Shown here: piece after piece, positions 17,693 to 26,837 of the stretch
Layout: each line of letters opens with the position of its first letter
Numbering within the stretch: the stretch's first letter is position 1
NCBI GenBank assembly: GCA_013286235.1
Contig: JABDGE010000017.1
Location: 1-48,427 of the forward strand
DNA length: 48,427 nucleotides
Source: Bacteroidota bacterium
Lineage (GTDB): Bacteria; Bacteroidota; Bacteroidia; Sphingobacteriales; Sphingobacteriaceae
Reading direction: 5' to 3'
Made by a program: the position numbers and the translations under genes
The notes under the pieces: model-generated
Databases searched by the model: none
What the model was told of the DNA's origin: nothing
What the model saw: the letters and a program-made list of their open reading frames with translations, nothing else

Positions 17693-18907
17693 CTATTTCG
17701 TCAAAAAAATATGCGTAACATACATCGACTGATCCGGCGATGCAAAGGTTAGCTGGATAGACGGATGTTTACCCAAGGTGAAGATATCGGAGGTAAATGT
17801 AAACCCACCCCGGTCGTTGTCAAAAGTATTGCAAACGGGATTTTTAGGGTTGTCCTTGGAACGCAATGTTTGCTTGATCAGCTTATACGAAAAATCACTG
17901 TTACCAGCCAGCCGGTTTTTTAAGGACGTAAAACGAATGACGCTATTGTTATTTGCCGCTTTACCCGCCTTTATCTTTTGATAGTCTTCGGCGTACCAAG
18001 TTTTAATATCATCATTTGCAATGGCATGATTGGTGTGATAAACCAGTGAAGGGTTGGCGTTATCGGGCAAAAATCTGACCACTTTACCAGCCGAGGCTTC
18101 GAAATCGTATACGCTGTCAACTACGCCGATGATATAATTTTGCCCGGAGGCATGCTTAACGGTTTTTACAAATTCCAAGGCATCTTTACCGTTTTGCTTT
18201 GCCAATATGCCTCTAACCATAAATGCAACCGGCAAGCCATCGGTACTGGCCTGCAAATCCATCAATGTATTAACGCATACGCCGATGCTTTTGCTGTTTA
18301 CGCCATTCATCCCAACCAGGCCGGAGCAGGTAAGCACATATTGCTCGGGTTCGGTTTTGGTGGCTTTTATATGCAGCAGGACCTGGTAACTGTTCATGTA
18401 GCTTTCGACATCGAGGTTTTGGGCAATATATGCCGGACGATCATTATTCCCGGCTATGCCCATCCCGCTGCAGTGGTTCTGTGTGGTATGTTTTAAGCGG
18501 TCGATATAAACCCAAAGCTCATCGGCAAGCTGAAAGCAGAATATGTCAATATAGCTTTGGCCCGAGCCTTCGGCTATTCCTTTTACCTCGTCGAAAATTT
18601 CGGGTGTTAATTTTTTGCTGATGGGTTCGAAATTTGTCGCGGCATAAAAACCTTTTATAAACGGATCGGGGTCTTGCCCGGTGCCTTTTTTGATGTTCTG
18701 TTTCCATTTCAATATCACTTCGGCGATTTGGCTTTTCAATAATTTTCCGTGCTGCAGGCCGCGTTGGTAACCATTGCCACTTAATTCAATAACCGGAACA
18801 GCTTTGTTGATTGCTGCTTTTTTGCAGGATGGATTGCCGTTAATAGCTGTGCACAAAAAAATTAAGGTGATGCTTAGGGAAGAGAATGCTCGCAGAGGGT
18901 TTTTCAT
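17693..18907 (-). CDS. Exported C45-family autoproteolytic acyltransferase/hydrolase
   Basis: A 404-residue protein with an N-terminal signal peptide (hydrophobic residues about 9-22). The Ntn-hydrolase domain has the likely nucleophile Cys146 in QNHCSGMGIAGN, then a YIAQNLDVESY segment similar to the NxDF/Y pattern of the family, and GVNSKSIGVCVNTL. N-terminal helices carry the typical GYQRGLQHGKLLKSQI. It would be processed to expose Cys146 and then transfer or hydrolyse an acyl group in the periplasm. It stands alone, with no pigment genes nearby, so it is probably unrelated in role to the longer C45 protein at 1898-3577. Confidence 0.82.
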   Translation of the reverse strand: MKNPLRAFSSLSITLIFLCTAINGNPSCKKAAINKAVPVIELSGNGYQRGLQHGKLLKSQIAEVILKWKQNIKKGTGQDPDPFIKGFYAATNFEPISKKLTPEIFDEVKGIAEGSGQSYIDIFCFQLADELWVYIDRLKHTTQNHCSGMGIAGNNDRPAYIAQNLDVESYMNSYQVLLHIKATKTEPEQYVLTCSGLVGMNGVNSKSIGVCVNTLMDLQASTDGLPVAFMVRGILAKQNGKDALEFVKTVKHASGQNYIIGVVDSVYDFEASAGKVVRFLPDNANPSLVYHTNHAIANDDIKTWYAEDYQKIKAGKAANNNSVIRFTSLKNRLAGNSDFSYKLIKQTLRSKDNPKNPVCNTFDNDRGGFTFTSDIFTLGKHPSIQLTFASPDQSMYVTHIFLTK

Positions 18908-19169
18908 AATGCACAGTTTTAGCTTTTTTGAAAGAGGCGGCGGATAGTGCCTGGATCGTCAAGTTTGAGGGCTGAAAATCTATAGCTAAGATAGCGAAAA
19001 ACCGATTCATTACAAGTAATTCAACTAAATCGCCCCCGTTAGTCCCCCATTCCCTGAGTTATAAAATTCTTTCACCGATCGAGGCAACGAATCAAAAAAT
19101 ACAGCCGTATCCTGTTTACAGGCAGTGTTCATCGTGGGTTTCAAATGAAGCTGCCCGGCAAATTGTCAT

Positions 19170-20834
19170 TTGAAAAATATCGTCGCCGCTATTTTACGAA
19201 TATTAACCCGCAGGGAAAAGCTGAAGCTATTTGGCCATGTCCTGCTCGACCTTCTTATAGGCCTGCTTGATATTGTATTCCTGGGCGTTTTGCTCATCAT
19301 CATCAATTTTTATACTACTGGCGTCTATCCGGAAGGGTTTCACTTTATGCAAGCCCTTTTCAATCAAAATTCGTTGCTCCTGGCAGGTGTGTTTTTTTTG
19401 CTTTATGCGGTAAAAAACTGGATCGGATATCTTATCACCAAGGCACAAAATTTCTTTTTTTATGAAGTCGCGTCCCGCTTATCCAAACGAAACATCAGGG
19501 ACTATTTGAATGATGATTATTTCAAATTCATCCATATTGATTCGTCCGTTTATATCCGCAAAATAAGCCAGCAGCCCATCGAGTTCAGTAATTATATCTT
19601 AACCAATGTACAGCAGGTGATATCGCAAGTTATCCTGATATTTTTTACCGTGGCTGCTATCCTGTTTTATCATCCCGGCTTATTCCTTTCTTTATTTCTG
19701 TTATTGCTGCCTCCCGTAGTGCTGCTGGGCTATTTTATTAAAATCAAACTGGCGGACGTACGCACCCATTCAAAGTTAACCAGCCAGCTATGCCTGCAAT
19801 ATTTGAATGAATCGCTGTCGGGTTATATCGAAAGTAATGTATACGAGAAAAACGATTTTTTCACCGAAAGATATTTCCGCCGCCAAAGGCAGCTCAATGA
19901 CTATATCGCCGTTCAGCAGACGCTCCAGGGCCTGCCATCCAGATTGATTGAGGTTTTCGCCATATTGGGTTTCCTGGTGCTTATCGCCATCAACAAATGG
20001 GCTGCCAATTCGCATGGCATCGGTTTGCTGGATATCGGGGTTTTTATGGCTGCTTCCTATAAGATCATTCCCGGCATTGTCAAAATATTGAATAGCACGG
20101 GACAGATCAAAACATATGAGTTTACGCTCAATGACCTGCCGACCGGGGAAACGTCAATGGATAAAAGCCCTGAAAGAGGAGCCAATGGTATCCATTCCAT
20201 CAAATTCTGTAAGGTTGATTTTAAGTACCGGCATCACCAGCTTTTAGAAAAGCTTTGCCTGGAAATACATCCCGGTGATTTTGTCGGCATTTCGGGCTCA
20301 TCGGGTATTGGTAAAACTACCATCATCAACCTGTTGCTGGGCTTTTTGGAGCAGGACAGTGGGCTTATATCCATCAATAATGCAGATACAAGCGGCTTCG
20401 ACAGGCAGCAATATTGGCGCCGTGTTTCCTACGTAAAACAGCAGCCGTTTTTTATCAATGATTCTGTTTTAAAAAATATAACACTGACCGAAGGCCCATA
20501 TGATTCCGTCAGGCTTAACGAAGCCCTTGCCTTTTGTGGTTTGGATGCGGTTATCCGCCGGTATCCCGAAGGGTTGAACAAAATAATAACCGAAAACGGG
20601 AAAAATATAAGCGGGGGGCAACGGCAGCGGCTAATGCTGGCGAGGGCTTTATATCCTGATTTTGATCTGCTGGTGCTGGACGAGCCCTTTAGCGAAATGG
20701 ACGAAACAGCAGAAAAAACAATCCTTACCAAATTGCGGCTGCTTGCCCGGGAGGGAAAAATGATCATCATCATCACCCATAACAAGGCGAGTTTATCATT
20801 TTGCAATAAAACAATTTTGTTAGATGGAGCATAA
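19170..20834 (+). CDS. ABC exporter, fused permease and ATPase (lipid/oligosaccharide flippase type)
   Basis: A 554-residue half-transporter. Residues about 1-310 hold six transmembrane segments; the rest is the nucleotide-binding domain with Walker A GSSGIGKT (376-383), signature SGGQRQR (481-487) and Walker B LLVLDEP (about residue 504). It starts with TTG at 19170; the nearby ATG at 19145 is in another frame. It overlaps a glycosyltransferase gene by 11 bases, so the pair probably assembles and exports one glycolipid, similar to PglK- or MsbA-type systems. Homodimerisation is expected. The region 18908-19169 before it holds its promoter area; no clear motif is visible. Confidence 0.88.
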   Translation: MKNIVAAILRILTRREKLKLFGHVLLDLLIGLLDIVFLGVLLIIINFYTTGVYPEGFHFMQALFNQNSLLLAGVFFLLYAVKNWIGYLITKAQNFFFYEVASRLSKRNIRDYLNDDYFKFIHIDSSVYIRKISQQPIEFSNYILTNVQQVISQVILIFFTVAAILFYHPGLFLSLFLLLLPPVVLLGYFIKIKLADVRTHSKLTSQLCLQYLNESLSGYIESNVYEKNDFFTERYFRRQRQLNDYIAVQQTLQGLPSRLIEVFAILGFLVLIAINKWAANSHGIGLLDIGVFMAASYKIIPGIVKILNSTGQIKTYEFTLNDLPTGETSMDKSPERGANGIHSIKFCKVDFKYRHHQLLEKLCLEIHPGDFVGISGSSGIGKTTIINLLLGFLEQDSGLISINNADTSGFDRQQYWRRVSYVKQQPFFINDSVLKNITLTEGPYDSVRLNEALAFCGLDAVIRRYPEGLNKIITENGKNISGGQRQRLMLARALYPDFDLLVLDEPFSEMDETAEKTILTKLRLLAREGKMIIIITHNKASLSFCNKTILLDGA

Positions 20835-21882
20835 GCCGGATACACTGGTTATCCTTAGTCCCGGCTTCCCTGCGAGTGAGGCCGATACAGCCTGTATGCC
20901 GCCGCAACAGCTGTTTGTAAAGGCACTGAAAGAAATATGCCCCGGCCTGCGGATAATAGTATTAACTTTTCACTACCCATTTTCAGCGGCTGAATATGAA
21001 TGGCATGGTGTAAAGGTTATCGCTTTAGGCGGCAGGGACAATGGTCGCCTAAAGCGCGTGCTAACCTGGGTTAAAGCCTGGGTTGCGCTGCGAAAAATCA
21101 ATAGGGAGCATCACGTGTTGGGGCTGCTTAGCTTTTGGTTTGGCGAGTGTGCATTGATAGGGAACTATTTTGCAAAACGGCATCACCTTAGGCACTATAG
21201 CTGGCTGCTGGGCCAGGATGCCAAACGGGGGAATAAATATTTTAGATGGATAAAACCCCGGGGCGATACGCTGATCGCACTTTCGGACTTTTTGGCAAGG
21301 GAAGTTATCCTGAACCATGGGGTTGTACCGGCAAATGTGATCCCGGTCGGTATTGATATTTCGATGTTCCCGCAACTGCCTTTGAAAAGGGATATTGATG
21401 TATTGGGCGCCGGCTCCCTGATCCCCTTAAAACAATACCATCTTTTTGTTGAGGCTATCGCGCTTTTAAAGCCCTTCTATCCAAATATAAAAGCGGTACT
21501 GTGCGGCAAGGGGCCCGAAATGGAAAACCTGAAGGTTTTAGCCAAATCACTTAACCTCAACGGCAATTTGGTTTTTAACGGGGAATTACCGCACGCAGCC
21601 GTATTGGACTTAATGCAGCGCTCAAAAATATTTTTGCATCCCTCCAATTATGAGGGCTTTGGGTCCGTTTTAGCAGAGGCCCTTTTTGGCGGCGCGCATG
21701 TAGTTTCGTTTTGCAAGCCAATGCGCCAGGATTACAGGCACCACCACGTGGTAAAAAATAAAGAAGAAATGTTTAGGGAGTTATTGGCCATCCTTAAAAA
21801 TCGCAACCGGGGCCACGACCGTGTATCAATGTGCCCGGCGGAGCAGATCGCAAAAAATATGATCAGTTTGTATGCGGATTAA
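20824..21882 (+). CDS. Glycosyltransferase family 4 protein
   Basis: A 352-residue GT-B enzyme. The C-terminal domain has the GT4 pattern: VLGAGSLIPLKQYHLFVEAI, then AVLCGKGPEMENL, GELPHAAVLDLMQRS and the donor-binding HPSNYEGFGSVLAEALFGG (E-x7-E type). The start ATG lies inside the end of the ABC exporter gene (11-base overlap), so the two are translated together. It probably adds a sugar to the substrate moved by the exporter. Donor and acceptor are unknown. Confidence 0.88.
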   Translation: MEHKPDTLVILSPGFPASEADTACMPPQQLFVKALKEICPGLRIIVLTFHYPFSAAEYEWHGVKVIALGGRDNGRLKRVLTWVKAWVALRKINREHHVLGLLSFWFGECALIGNYFAKRHHLRHYSWLLGQDAKRGNKYFRWIKPRGDTLIALSDFLAREVILNHGVVPANVIPVGIDISMFPQLPLKRDIDVLGAGSLIPLKQYHLFVEAIALLKPFYPNIKAVLCGKGPEMENLKVLAKSLNLNGNLVFNGELPHAAVLDLMQRSKIFLHPSNYEGFGSVLAEALFGGAHVVSFCKPMRQDYRHHHVVKNKEEMFRELLAILKNRNRGHDRVSMCPAEQIAKNMISLYAD

Positions 21883-21928
21883 ATTATCTGGTTCGTAATC
21901 TTTTGGGTGGGTGTTCAATTTCACACAG

Positions 21929-21944
21929 ATTGCGATGTCGCAAT
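21929..21944. terminator. Small inverted repeat between convergent genes
   Basis: ATTGCGA/TG/TCGCAAT forms a perfect 7-bp stem with a 2-base loop between the glycosyltransferase and DUF3800 genes. There is no U-tract, so the terminator role is only suggested by position. Confidence 0.25.
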
Positions 21945-21997
21945 TCTTTCAAAGCCTTGAAATGGCCTATGTGCGGAGGTTGGGACAAAGGTATAAT

Positions 21998-22654
21998 TCA
22001 ATAGAAAAATAGTTCCTGGTTATTTAGCACCGGACTTAGCCTATTAAAAGCATCACTTTTACCGTCCTCGTAATGCGACCAAACAAAATTGGCAACCCAA
22101 TCTATAAACATTATATTTAATTCAGTGTGACTTTCGGTAGGATTGTCAACCAAAATAGTATCTGATTTCATGTCAAATCCAAGCTTTATTTTCAGATAAT
22201 CTATACAACTATTACCACTTTTTACTTTTACACTTCTTTTATCCCGAACCATTTCAACCTGACCAAATGTTTGTACTTTGTTCAAGGTACTTAAGCCAAT
22301 CATGTAATTGTATAAGATATTTCCATCTTCTCTAAGATGATACCTTACATTTTTCTTTTTTACCGTTATTGCTCCAATGCACATGTCCGGTTTATCTATA
22401 AGCATTTTAACTATTTTTCCAGCGGCAATCAGTTTTTGCTGCTCATTCATACTCGTTCCTTTAAGCTCAACATTAGATTGAACATTAAAAAGAGTATAAA
22501 TATCCCTTACAACCCTATTGCAGTATTTAATCTGCTCATTGGGAACAATAATATAGGCAATACTTAAAAATTGGCTTGATCCTCCTGACCTGAATGGCTT
22601 ATCTAAGGTCCATCCAAGGTCACCACTTTCATCGAGATAAAGCTTATGAGACAT
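21998..22654 (-). CDS. DUF3800 domain-containing protein
   Basis: The start is placed at ATG 22654 (218 residues) because the family begins with the motif found right there, HKLYLDESGDLGW; the frame is open upstream to 22726 without similarity. DUF3800 proteins have an RNase-H-like fold, with the DESGD aspartates expected in the active site, and a later segment with SCIDYLKIKLG fits. They often occur in mobile or defence-related contexts. The gene and its flanks are visibly richer in A and T than the neighbours, suggesting transfer. It separates the ABC/glycosyltransferase pair from the radical-SAM region. Confidence 0.8.
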   Translation of the reverse strand: MSHKLYLDESGDLGWTLDKPFRSGGSSQFLSIAYIIVPNEQIKYCNRVVRDIYTLFNVQSNVELKGTSMNEQQKLIAAGKIVKMLIDKPDMCIGAITVKKKNVRYHLREDGNILYNYMIGLSTLNKVQTFGQVEMVRDKRSVKVKSGNSCIDYLKIKLGFDMKSDTILVDNPTESHTELNIMFIDWVANFVWSHYEDGKSDAFNRLSPVLNNQELFFY

Positions 22655-22855
22655 TAGGGCATAAAAAAAGGCAGTCCCTGAGAGCGGTGCATTTAGAATA
22701 CACTTATGGTAGTCTGAGACCGCCACGCTTTGTCAGGATTTACCCGCCTGTACACAAATATACGAATATTCCTTTTTGATTTGTAATTATTTGTTAGAAA
22801 TCTTTGTGGCTAGCTTTCAATTTTTACTATTCTCTTATTGGTAAATTAGCTTGTT

Positions 22856-23953
22856 TCACAAACCCACCGCGATCCCCTGGATTTTGTGTGCGATAGCTTC
22901 AAACGAGAGAGTTGACTGGTAAAAATTTAAGGTATGTGCCTGCTTTTGTTGTCTATCCAATTCCAGGGTTGCATTCAGCGCTGCTAACAAAGCGTCTTGG
23001 TTCCCGGCCTCGTACAATATGCCGCAATTCCCGCCATCTGTTATCATCCTGAACGAGGGTATATCAGTTACCACAGGGATACAGCCGCATGACATGGCCT
23101 CGCAAACTGCCGTCCCGCTTCCCTCGTAATGTGAGCCCGAAACGATGAAATCAGCGCTGTTATACCAGTATAGCAAATCATCATGGGCAACCTTGCCAAC
23201 CAATGTAACCTGGCTTCCTGCGTCGCCGTTTTTTAACAGCACTTTAATATCACCAAGCAATTCATCGGTATGGTAGATCATGTACAGGTGCGCAACCGGG
23301 TTGGCGTCGGCAAATCTTAGAAATGCCTTTACAACGTTGATAGGATCCTTATTTTCGTTAAGGCGACCAACCCACAAATAGACAGGGTTGCCCTTCACGC
23401 CGGTTTTCAATTTCGCAGCCGCTTTATCAATCGGGTAAAATACCGAGGAAACTTCCATCACTTCGTGTATTTTTTGAGGCGATAAAAGGTTGCCGTTGTT
23501 TACCCAATCCAGACCCATGGTCTTCGACGCAAAAAAGTAGGCGTCGATATAATGGTCGGCAATTATTTGGAAATATTTTTTAATGCCTGTAAAAGGCTTT
23601 TCGGCATGGTGCTGGACCATTATCCTTGTTTTTTTATTTAACAGCGTCCGCAACTGAATTACCTGCAATGGCTGATGTAAACCCTGTACAAAGACAATAT
23701 CAGGGTTTAGTTTTTTTACGTAGCGGTTTAGCTTTACGGAGTAATACGTTTTTTCCCTGTTTAAGTTTACAAAGTGGTGTTGCACGCCATTATGCTCGCA
23801 GATCCCTTCGTAATTGATCTGTTTAATACTGATCACCTTATTTTCCTTACTCAAGCATTCCACCAAACCGGTATAGCCGGCCGTCCTTTTAAACCAGCTT
23901 TCGGGTGAATCAAAATCCGGTGAATAGTTATAATGGACAAATACGTATAACAT
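22856..23953 (-). CDS. Glycosyltransferase family 4 protein
   Basis: A 365-residue GT-B glycosyltransferase. The acceptor domain starts with YVFVHYNYSPDFDSPESWF; the donor domain shows VYLWVGRLNENKDPINVVKA, VTLVGKVAHDDLLYWYNSAD and SHYEGSGTAVCEAMSCGCIP, with the E-x7-E catalytic motif of GT4. It is the last gene of the six-gene minus-strand operon that starts at 28854, 14 bases after the flavin-reductase-like gene. It would glycosylate the product of that operon or a polysaccharide intermediate. Confidence 0.9.
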   Translation of the reverse strand: MLYVFVHYNYSPDFDSPESWFKRTAGYTGLVECLSKENKVISIKQINYEGICEHNGVQHHFVNLNREKTYYSVKLNRYVKKLNPDIVFVQGLHQPLQVIQLRTLLNKKTRIMVQHHAEKPFTGIKKYFQIIADHYIDAYFFASKTMGLDWVNNGNLLSPQKIHEVMEVSSVFYPIDKAAAKLKTGVKGNPVYLWVGRLNENKDPINVVKAFLRFADANPVAHLYMIYHTDELLGDIKVLLKNGDAGSQVTLVGKVAHDDLLYWYNSADFIVSGSHYEGSGTAVCEAMSCGCIPVVTDIPSFRMITDGGNCGILYEAGNQDALLAALNATLELDRQQKQAHTLNFYQSTLSFEAIAHKIQGIAVGL

Positions 23954-23967
23954 GCCGATCTCCTGGT

Positions 23968-24885
23968 TTAGTACACTGCTTCAATGCTTTCGTATTTGCT
24001 GTTTTGAAACTGCAAGAAGCCCACATGGTAAAAAGACGAAGTATTTGGTTTTATCTTTTTATGGTTTAAAACCCTGCCCACCATCAGCATATGGTAACCC
24101 ATTTTTTTGTTTTGGATGATCTCGATTTCTTTATAAGAGCCGGTGAAATCAGGCACCGGGAAACCAAACAATTCGCTATCGGTTGTGCCAAAGGGCAGCT
24201 GTTCTTTCGGCGTTGGCGATGCGCTGGGGTGTTTACCAAGCGCATAAACCGTATTAATATCGACCGAGTCCGTATCGCAAACGACAACCTTTTTTGCTGC
24301 CAGTATCTTATCTAAGGTAACGTTGGTGGTTCTCAAGCCTAATAAGTACAAGCCTTCCTCTTCAATAAAACCATGTATGTCCATCGGGAAAATATTGCAA
24401 TAATTTTCATCCCGGTAGGAAACGATGATAATGCTGCGCGGGTACGAATACAAGGCGCTAATAACCTTACGACTATAATAAGTATTTTTTGGCGACCGAA
24501 GCAGGTAAGCGAAAAAAATTAGTCTGTGTAAAGGGTTTAACTGGTGATTTTTTACGGTATCAATTTTATATAAAAGCAAGGCGCCATTTGCCGTTTTGAT
24601 TTTTTCTATAAGCGATACCGTGGTGGAAGCATTCAGTTTGTCACCTTTCATAAACTGTATTGTTGCTGCCTGCGGATCAATTAGGTTGAGTTGATCCGCA
24701 GGCAGCCATGATGCCATACAAAAAGGATCCAGGCAAATCATCCCATGATGTTTGCTGATGTGGAAAAGGTGTTTCCCACTTTTTAAAAACACCTGTTCTT
24801 CAACGTCGTCTTCGGCCATCCGGGATATAAAAAAGGTTTTTATTTTGACCCCCTTAAAAAAAAGTTTCCTGATCAATGCGTTCAT
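23968..24885 (-). CDS. Flavin-reductase-like (FMN-binding split-barrel) protein
   Basis: A 305-residue soluble protein. The central part resembles the flavin reductase-like domain: RSIIIVSYRDENYCNIFP (around residues 149-166, the position of the usual TTxxxGxxN-like loop), MDIHGFIEEEGLYLLGLR, and a later segment with EIEIIQNKKMGYHMLMVGRV that matches the strand pattern of the split barrel. The N-terminal 100 residues are extra and unrecognised. It may bind FMN and act as an oxidoreductase in the operon. The match is by pattern only, so the confidence in the family is moderate. It lies 1 base after the GNAT gene. Confidence 0.6.
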   Translation of the reverse strand: MNALIRKLFFKGVKIKTFFISRMAEDDVEEQVFLKSGKHLFHISKHHGMICLDPFCMASWLPADQLNLIDPQAATIQFMKGDKLNASTTVSLIEKIKTANGALLLYKIDTVKNHQLNPLHRLIFFAYLLRSPKNTYYSRKVISALYSYPRSIIIVSYRDENYCNIFPMDIHGFIEEEGLYLLGLRTTNVTLDKILAAKKVVVCDTDSVDINTVYALGKHPSASPTPKEQLPFGTTDSELFGFPVPDFTGSYKEIEIIQNKKMGYHMLMVGRVLNHKKIKPNTSSFYHVGFLQFQNSKYESIEAVY

Positions 24886-24886
24886 A

Positions 24887-25837
24887 TCAAAATGTATCGA
24901 TGTCTGCAGCCGTAAATTTTATTTCATCCAGCTTATAGTCGCCGTGAAGTACTTTAAATATAACAGGGAAGGACGGTATCGGCTTAAACCGTTCGGAAAA
25001 CAAATGGTGTAATGAAGTTCCCGGACTTGCGTGAAAATGTATCTCATTTACAAACAGGTTACTGGCGAGTTTTTTAACCTGGTACATCATACTATCAAAA
25101 TCGCCGGGGGCTAAACAAATATCCCCGATAAGCAGCACAGTACCAGCTTTTACCCACAAAGTCGAATTCGCCATTTCAATAACTTTGGCAGGGGCATACG
25201 TTTTGTAATTGAGGTAATCGTAATCCCTATAAACACCCCCAAACCCATTCGCAAATACAGAGTTCGCAACGCCATGTTGCTGCACGCTATGCCTGTTAAG
25301 CAGTACTTGCTGATACCTGTTGAGCATACGCTGTACGAATGGCAGTTTTTTAAAAAACCTTATCCATGAAGACCTATTTACCGGGATAATAAAACAATCC
25401 ATTCGTTCTGTCATTTGCCATCCAAGTTTATTGATAAAGCCCGGCAACGAATTTTGATTCGGAAAACCAAAAACAAAATTTATCCTGTTGTTGCGGCAAA
25501 GTGCGTAGGTTAGCTGCGCTAATTCCGTAAAAAAACCTTTGTTCCTGTATCCGGGATGTGTCATCGTATCAGCTGATTGTGCTGCAAGTACCCTTTTATC
25601 ATCAATCCACATAAAGCAGGGGATAACGCCATAATACCCTATGGGGGTTCGCTGCTTGTTATAGGCAATAAAGCCAACATATTTTACCGCGGTAAAAACC
25701 GTATCATATTTTTTTAACAAAAAGCCCGGGGGCAAAATCCTTCCATAAACCGCTTTATAAAGCCTTTCCACATCGGCCAGGTTTGTTGATGTCAGACGTT
25801 CAATCGTGTATTCCGTTGTTTGCGTCTCAGCATTCAT
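24887..25837 (-). CDS. GNAT-family N-acetyltransferase
   Basis: A 316-residue protein. The N-terminal half is a GNAT fold: YTIERLTSTNLADVERLYKA, GFIAYNKQRTPIGYYGVIPC, then the acetyl-CoA loop THPGYRNKGFFTELAQLTYA, and FGFPNQNSLPGFINKLGWQ. The second half (about 150 residues) is an extra domain, so it resembles the long GNAT/FemAB-like proteins found in exopolysaccharide loci. It likely acylates an amino sugar or amine. The start overlaps the upstream deacetylase gene by 11 bases. Together they suggest a deacetylate-then-reacylate sequence on one amino group. Confidence 0.82.
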   Translation of the reverse strand: MNAETQTTEYTIERLTSTNLADVERLYKAVYGRILPPGFLLKKYDTVFTAVKYVGFIAYNKQRTPIGYYGVIPCFMWIDDKRVLAAQSADTMTHPGYRNKGFFTELAQLTYALCRNNRINFVFGFPNQNSLPGFINKLGWQMTERMDCFIIPVNRSSWIRFFKKLPFVQRMLNRYQQVLLNRHSVQQHGVANSVFANGFGGVYRDYDYLNYKTYAPAKVIEMANSTLWVKAGTVLLIGDICLAPGDFDSMMYQVKKLASNLFVNEIHFHASPGTSLHHLFSERFKPIPSFPVIFKVLHGDYKLDEIKFTAADIDTF

Positions 25838-26837
25838 AGTTGCGGATTACGGTTGCATACATCTGGTTATTGGTGGATATAAACGGGTTGACTGTAAACC
25901 GTTCCCGTATTGTTTGGTCTTCCTGATCGGCTGGAAACAGAAAATCCATTGCGAGCAAATGCTTAAAGCCCGCCAGCTTAGCAGCGTTAACAACCTGCGG
26001 CGAATACGATCCGTAGGGAAAAGCAAAACTTTTTACCTGCTTGCCGGTGATAGTTTCGAGGTATAATTTGGAAAACGATATTTCTGCCTCCGCATCTTTG
26101 ATGTCGATCCTGGCCAGGTCGTTGTGATAATGGCCATGTGCCCCAATAGTTGCGTAAGGGGATCGGAACAACTCCCGTAATTGTTCTTCGGTCATCTGCA
26201 GCCAATAGTCTTCGTCTGCTGTATTTAACCGGAATGGCATTGCAGGATATAATAGCCTCATCATTTCGGCCTTTTGGGGGAAACCCGAAGACCTCAATCG
26301 TTCCACTAAACTTACACCGTCGGGGGTTGAAAAATATTTATTATGGAGGCCCTGTTGGTATCGTTCGTTTTCAAACTGTATATTTTGCGGCCCGTACCTG
26401 CTCACTATTCCCAAAAAATCGTTCCATAAGATATCGTAGCCGGCAGCTCGTATGGCAGTGACAAAAAATGTAGCTGGCAATTGGTATTGCGCTAAAAGCG
26501 GCAAAACATATTTATAGTTGTTGGCAAAGCCGTCATCAAAAGTGAGGCAGATATTGAATTTATCCCTACTGAATTTTTGCTCATAATAATCATCCAGCGA
26601 AATAACGTTAAAGTGTTTTTTATAAAAGCGAAGGTGTTGTTTAAACCTTTTCAGATCCAGGAATATCGGGTTAAAACGGGTAGGATCTTTAAGGCAAATC
26701 CCATGATAGATCATTATCCGGCTGCCGCGCGCTGATCTGTAAAATTCCCGGTAAAACCCAAGGTTATGGCCGGCATCCCGTAGCAGGTGCCGGGCTTCCC
26801 TGTTTAATTTCGACCGTATTTTCTGCCAGGTTATCAT
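25827..26837 (-). CDS. Polysaccharide deacetylase (NodB-type, carbohydrate esterase family 4)
   Basis: A 336-residue protein with the NodB homology domain. Motif 1 is CLTFDDGFANNY (metal-binding and catalytic Asp pair), motif 2 is IGAHGHYHNDLARI (His-x3-His type metal site), and the later SFAFPYGSYSPQVV corresponds to the RxPxG/Y motif 3 region. There is no signal peptide, so it is probably cytoplasmic and acts on a small glycan or lipid-linked sugar before export. It overlaps the amidohydrolase gene by 4 bases and the GNAT gene by 11 bases. Confidence 0.88.
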   Translation of the reverse strand: MITWQKIRSKLNREARHLLRDAGHNLGFYREFYRSARGSRIMIYHGICLKDPTRFNPIFLDLKRFKQHLRFYKKHFNVISLDDYYEQKFSRDKFNICLTFDDGFANNYKYVLPLLAQYQLPATFFVTAIRAAGYDILWNDFLGIVSRYGPQNIQFENERYQQGLHNKYFSTPDGVSLVERLRSSGFPQKAEMMRLLYPAMPFRLNTADEDYWLQMTEEQLRELFRSPYATIGAHGHYHNDLARIDIKDAEAEISFSKLYLETITGKQVKSFAFPYGSYSPQVVNAAKLAGFKHLLAMDFLFPADQEDQTIRERFTVNPFISTNNQMYATVIRNYEC

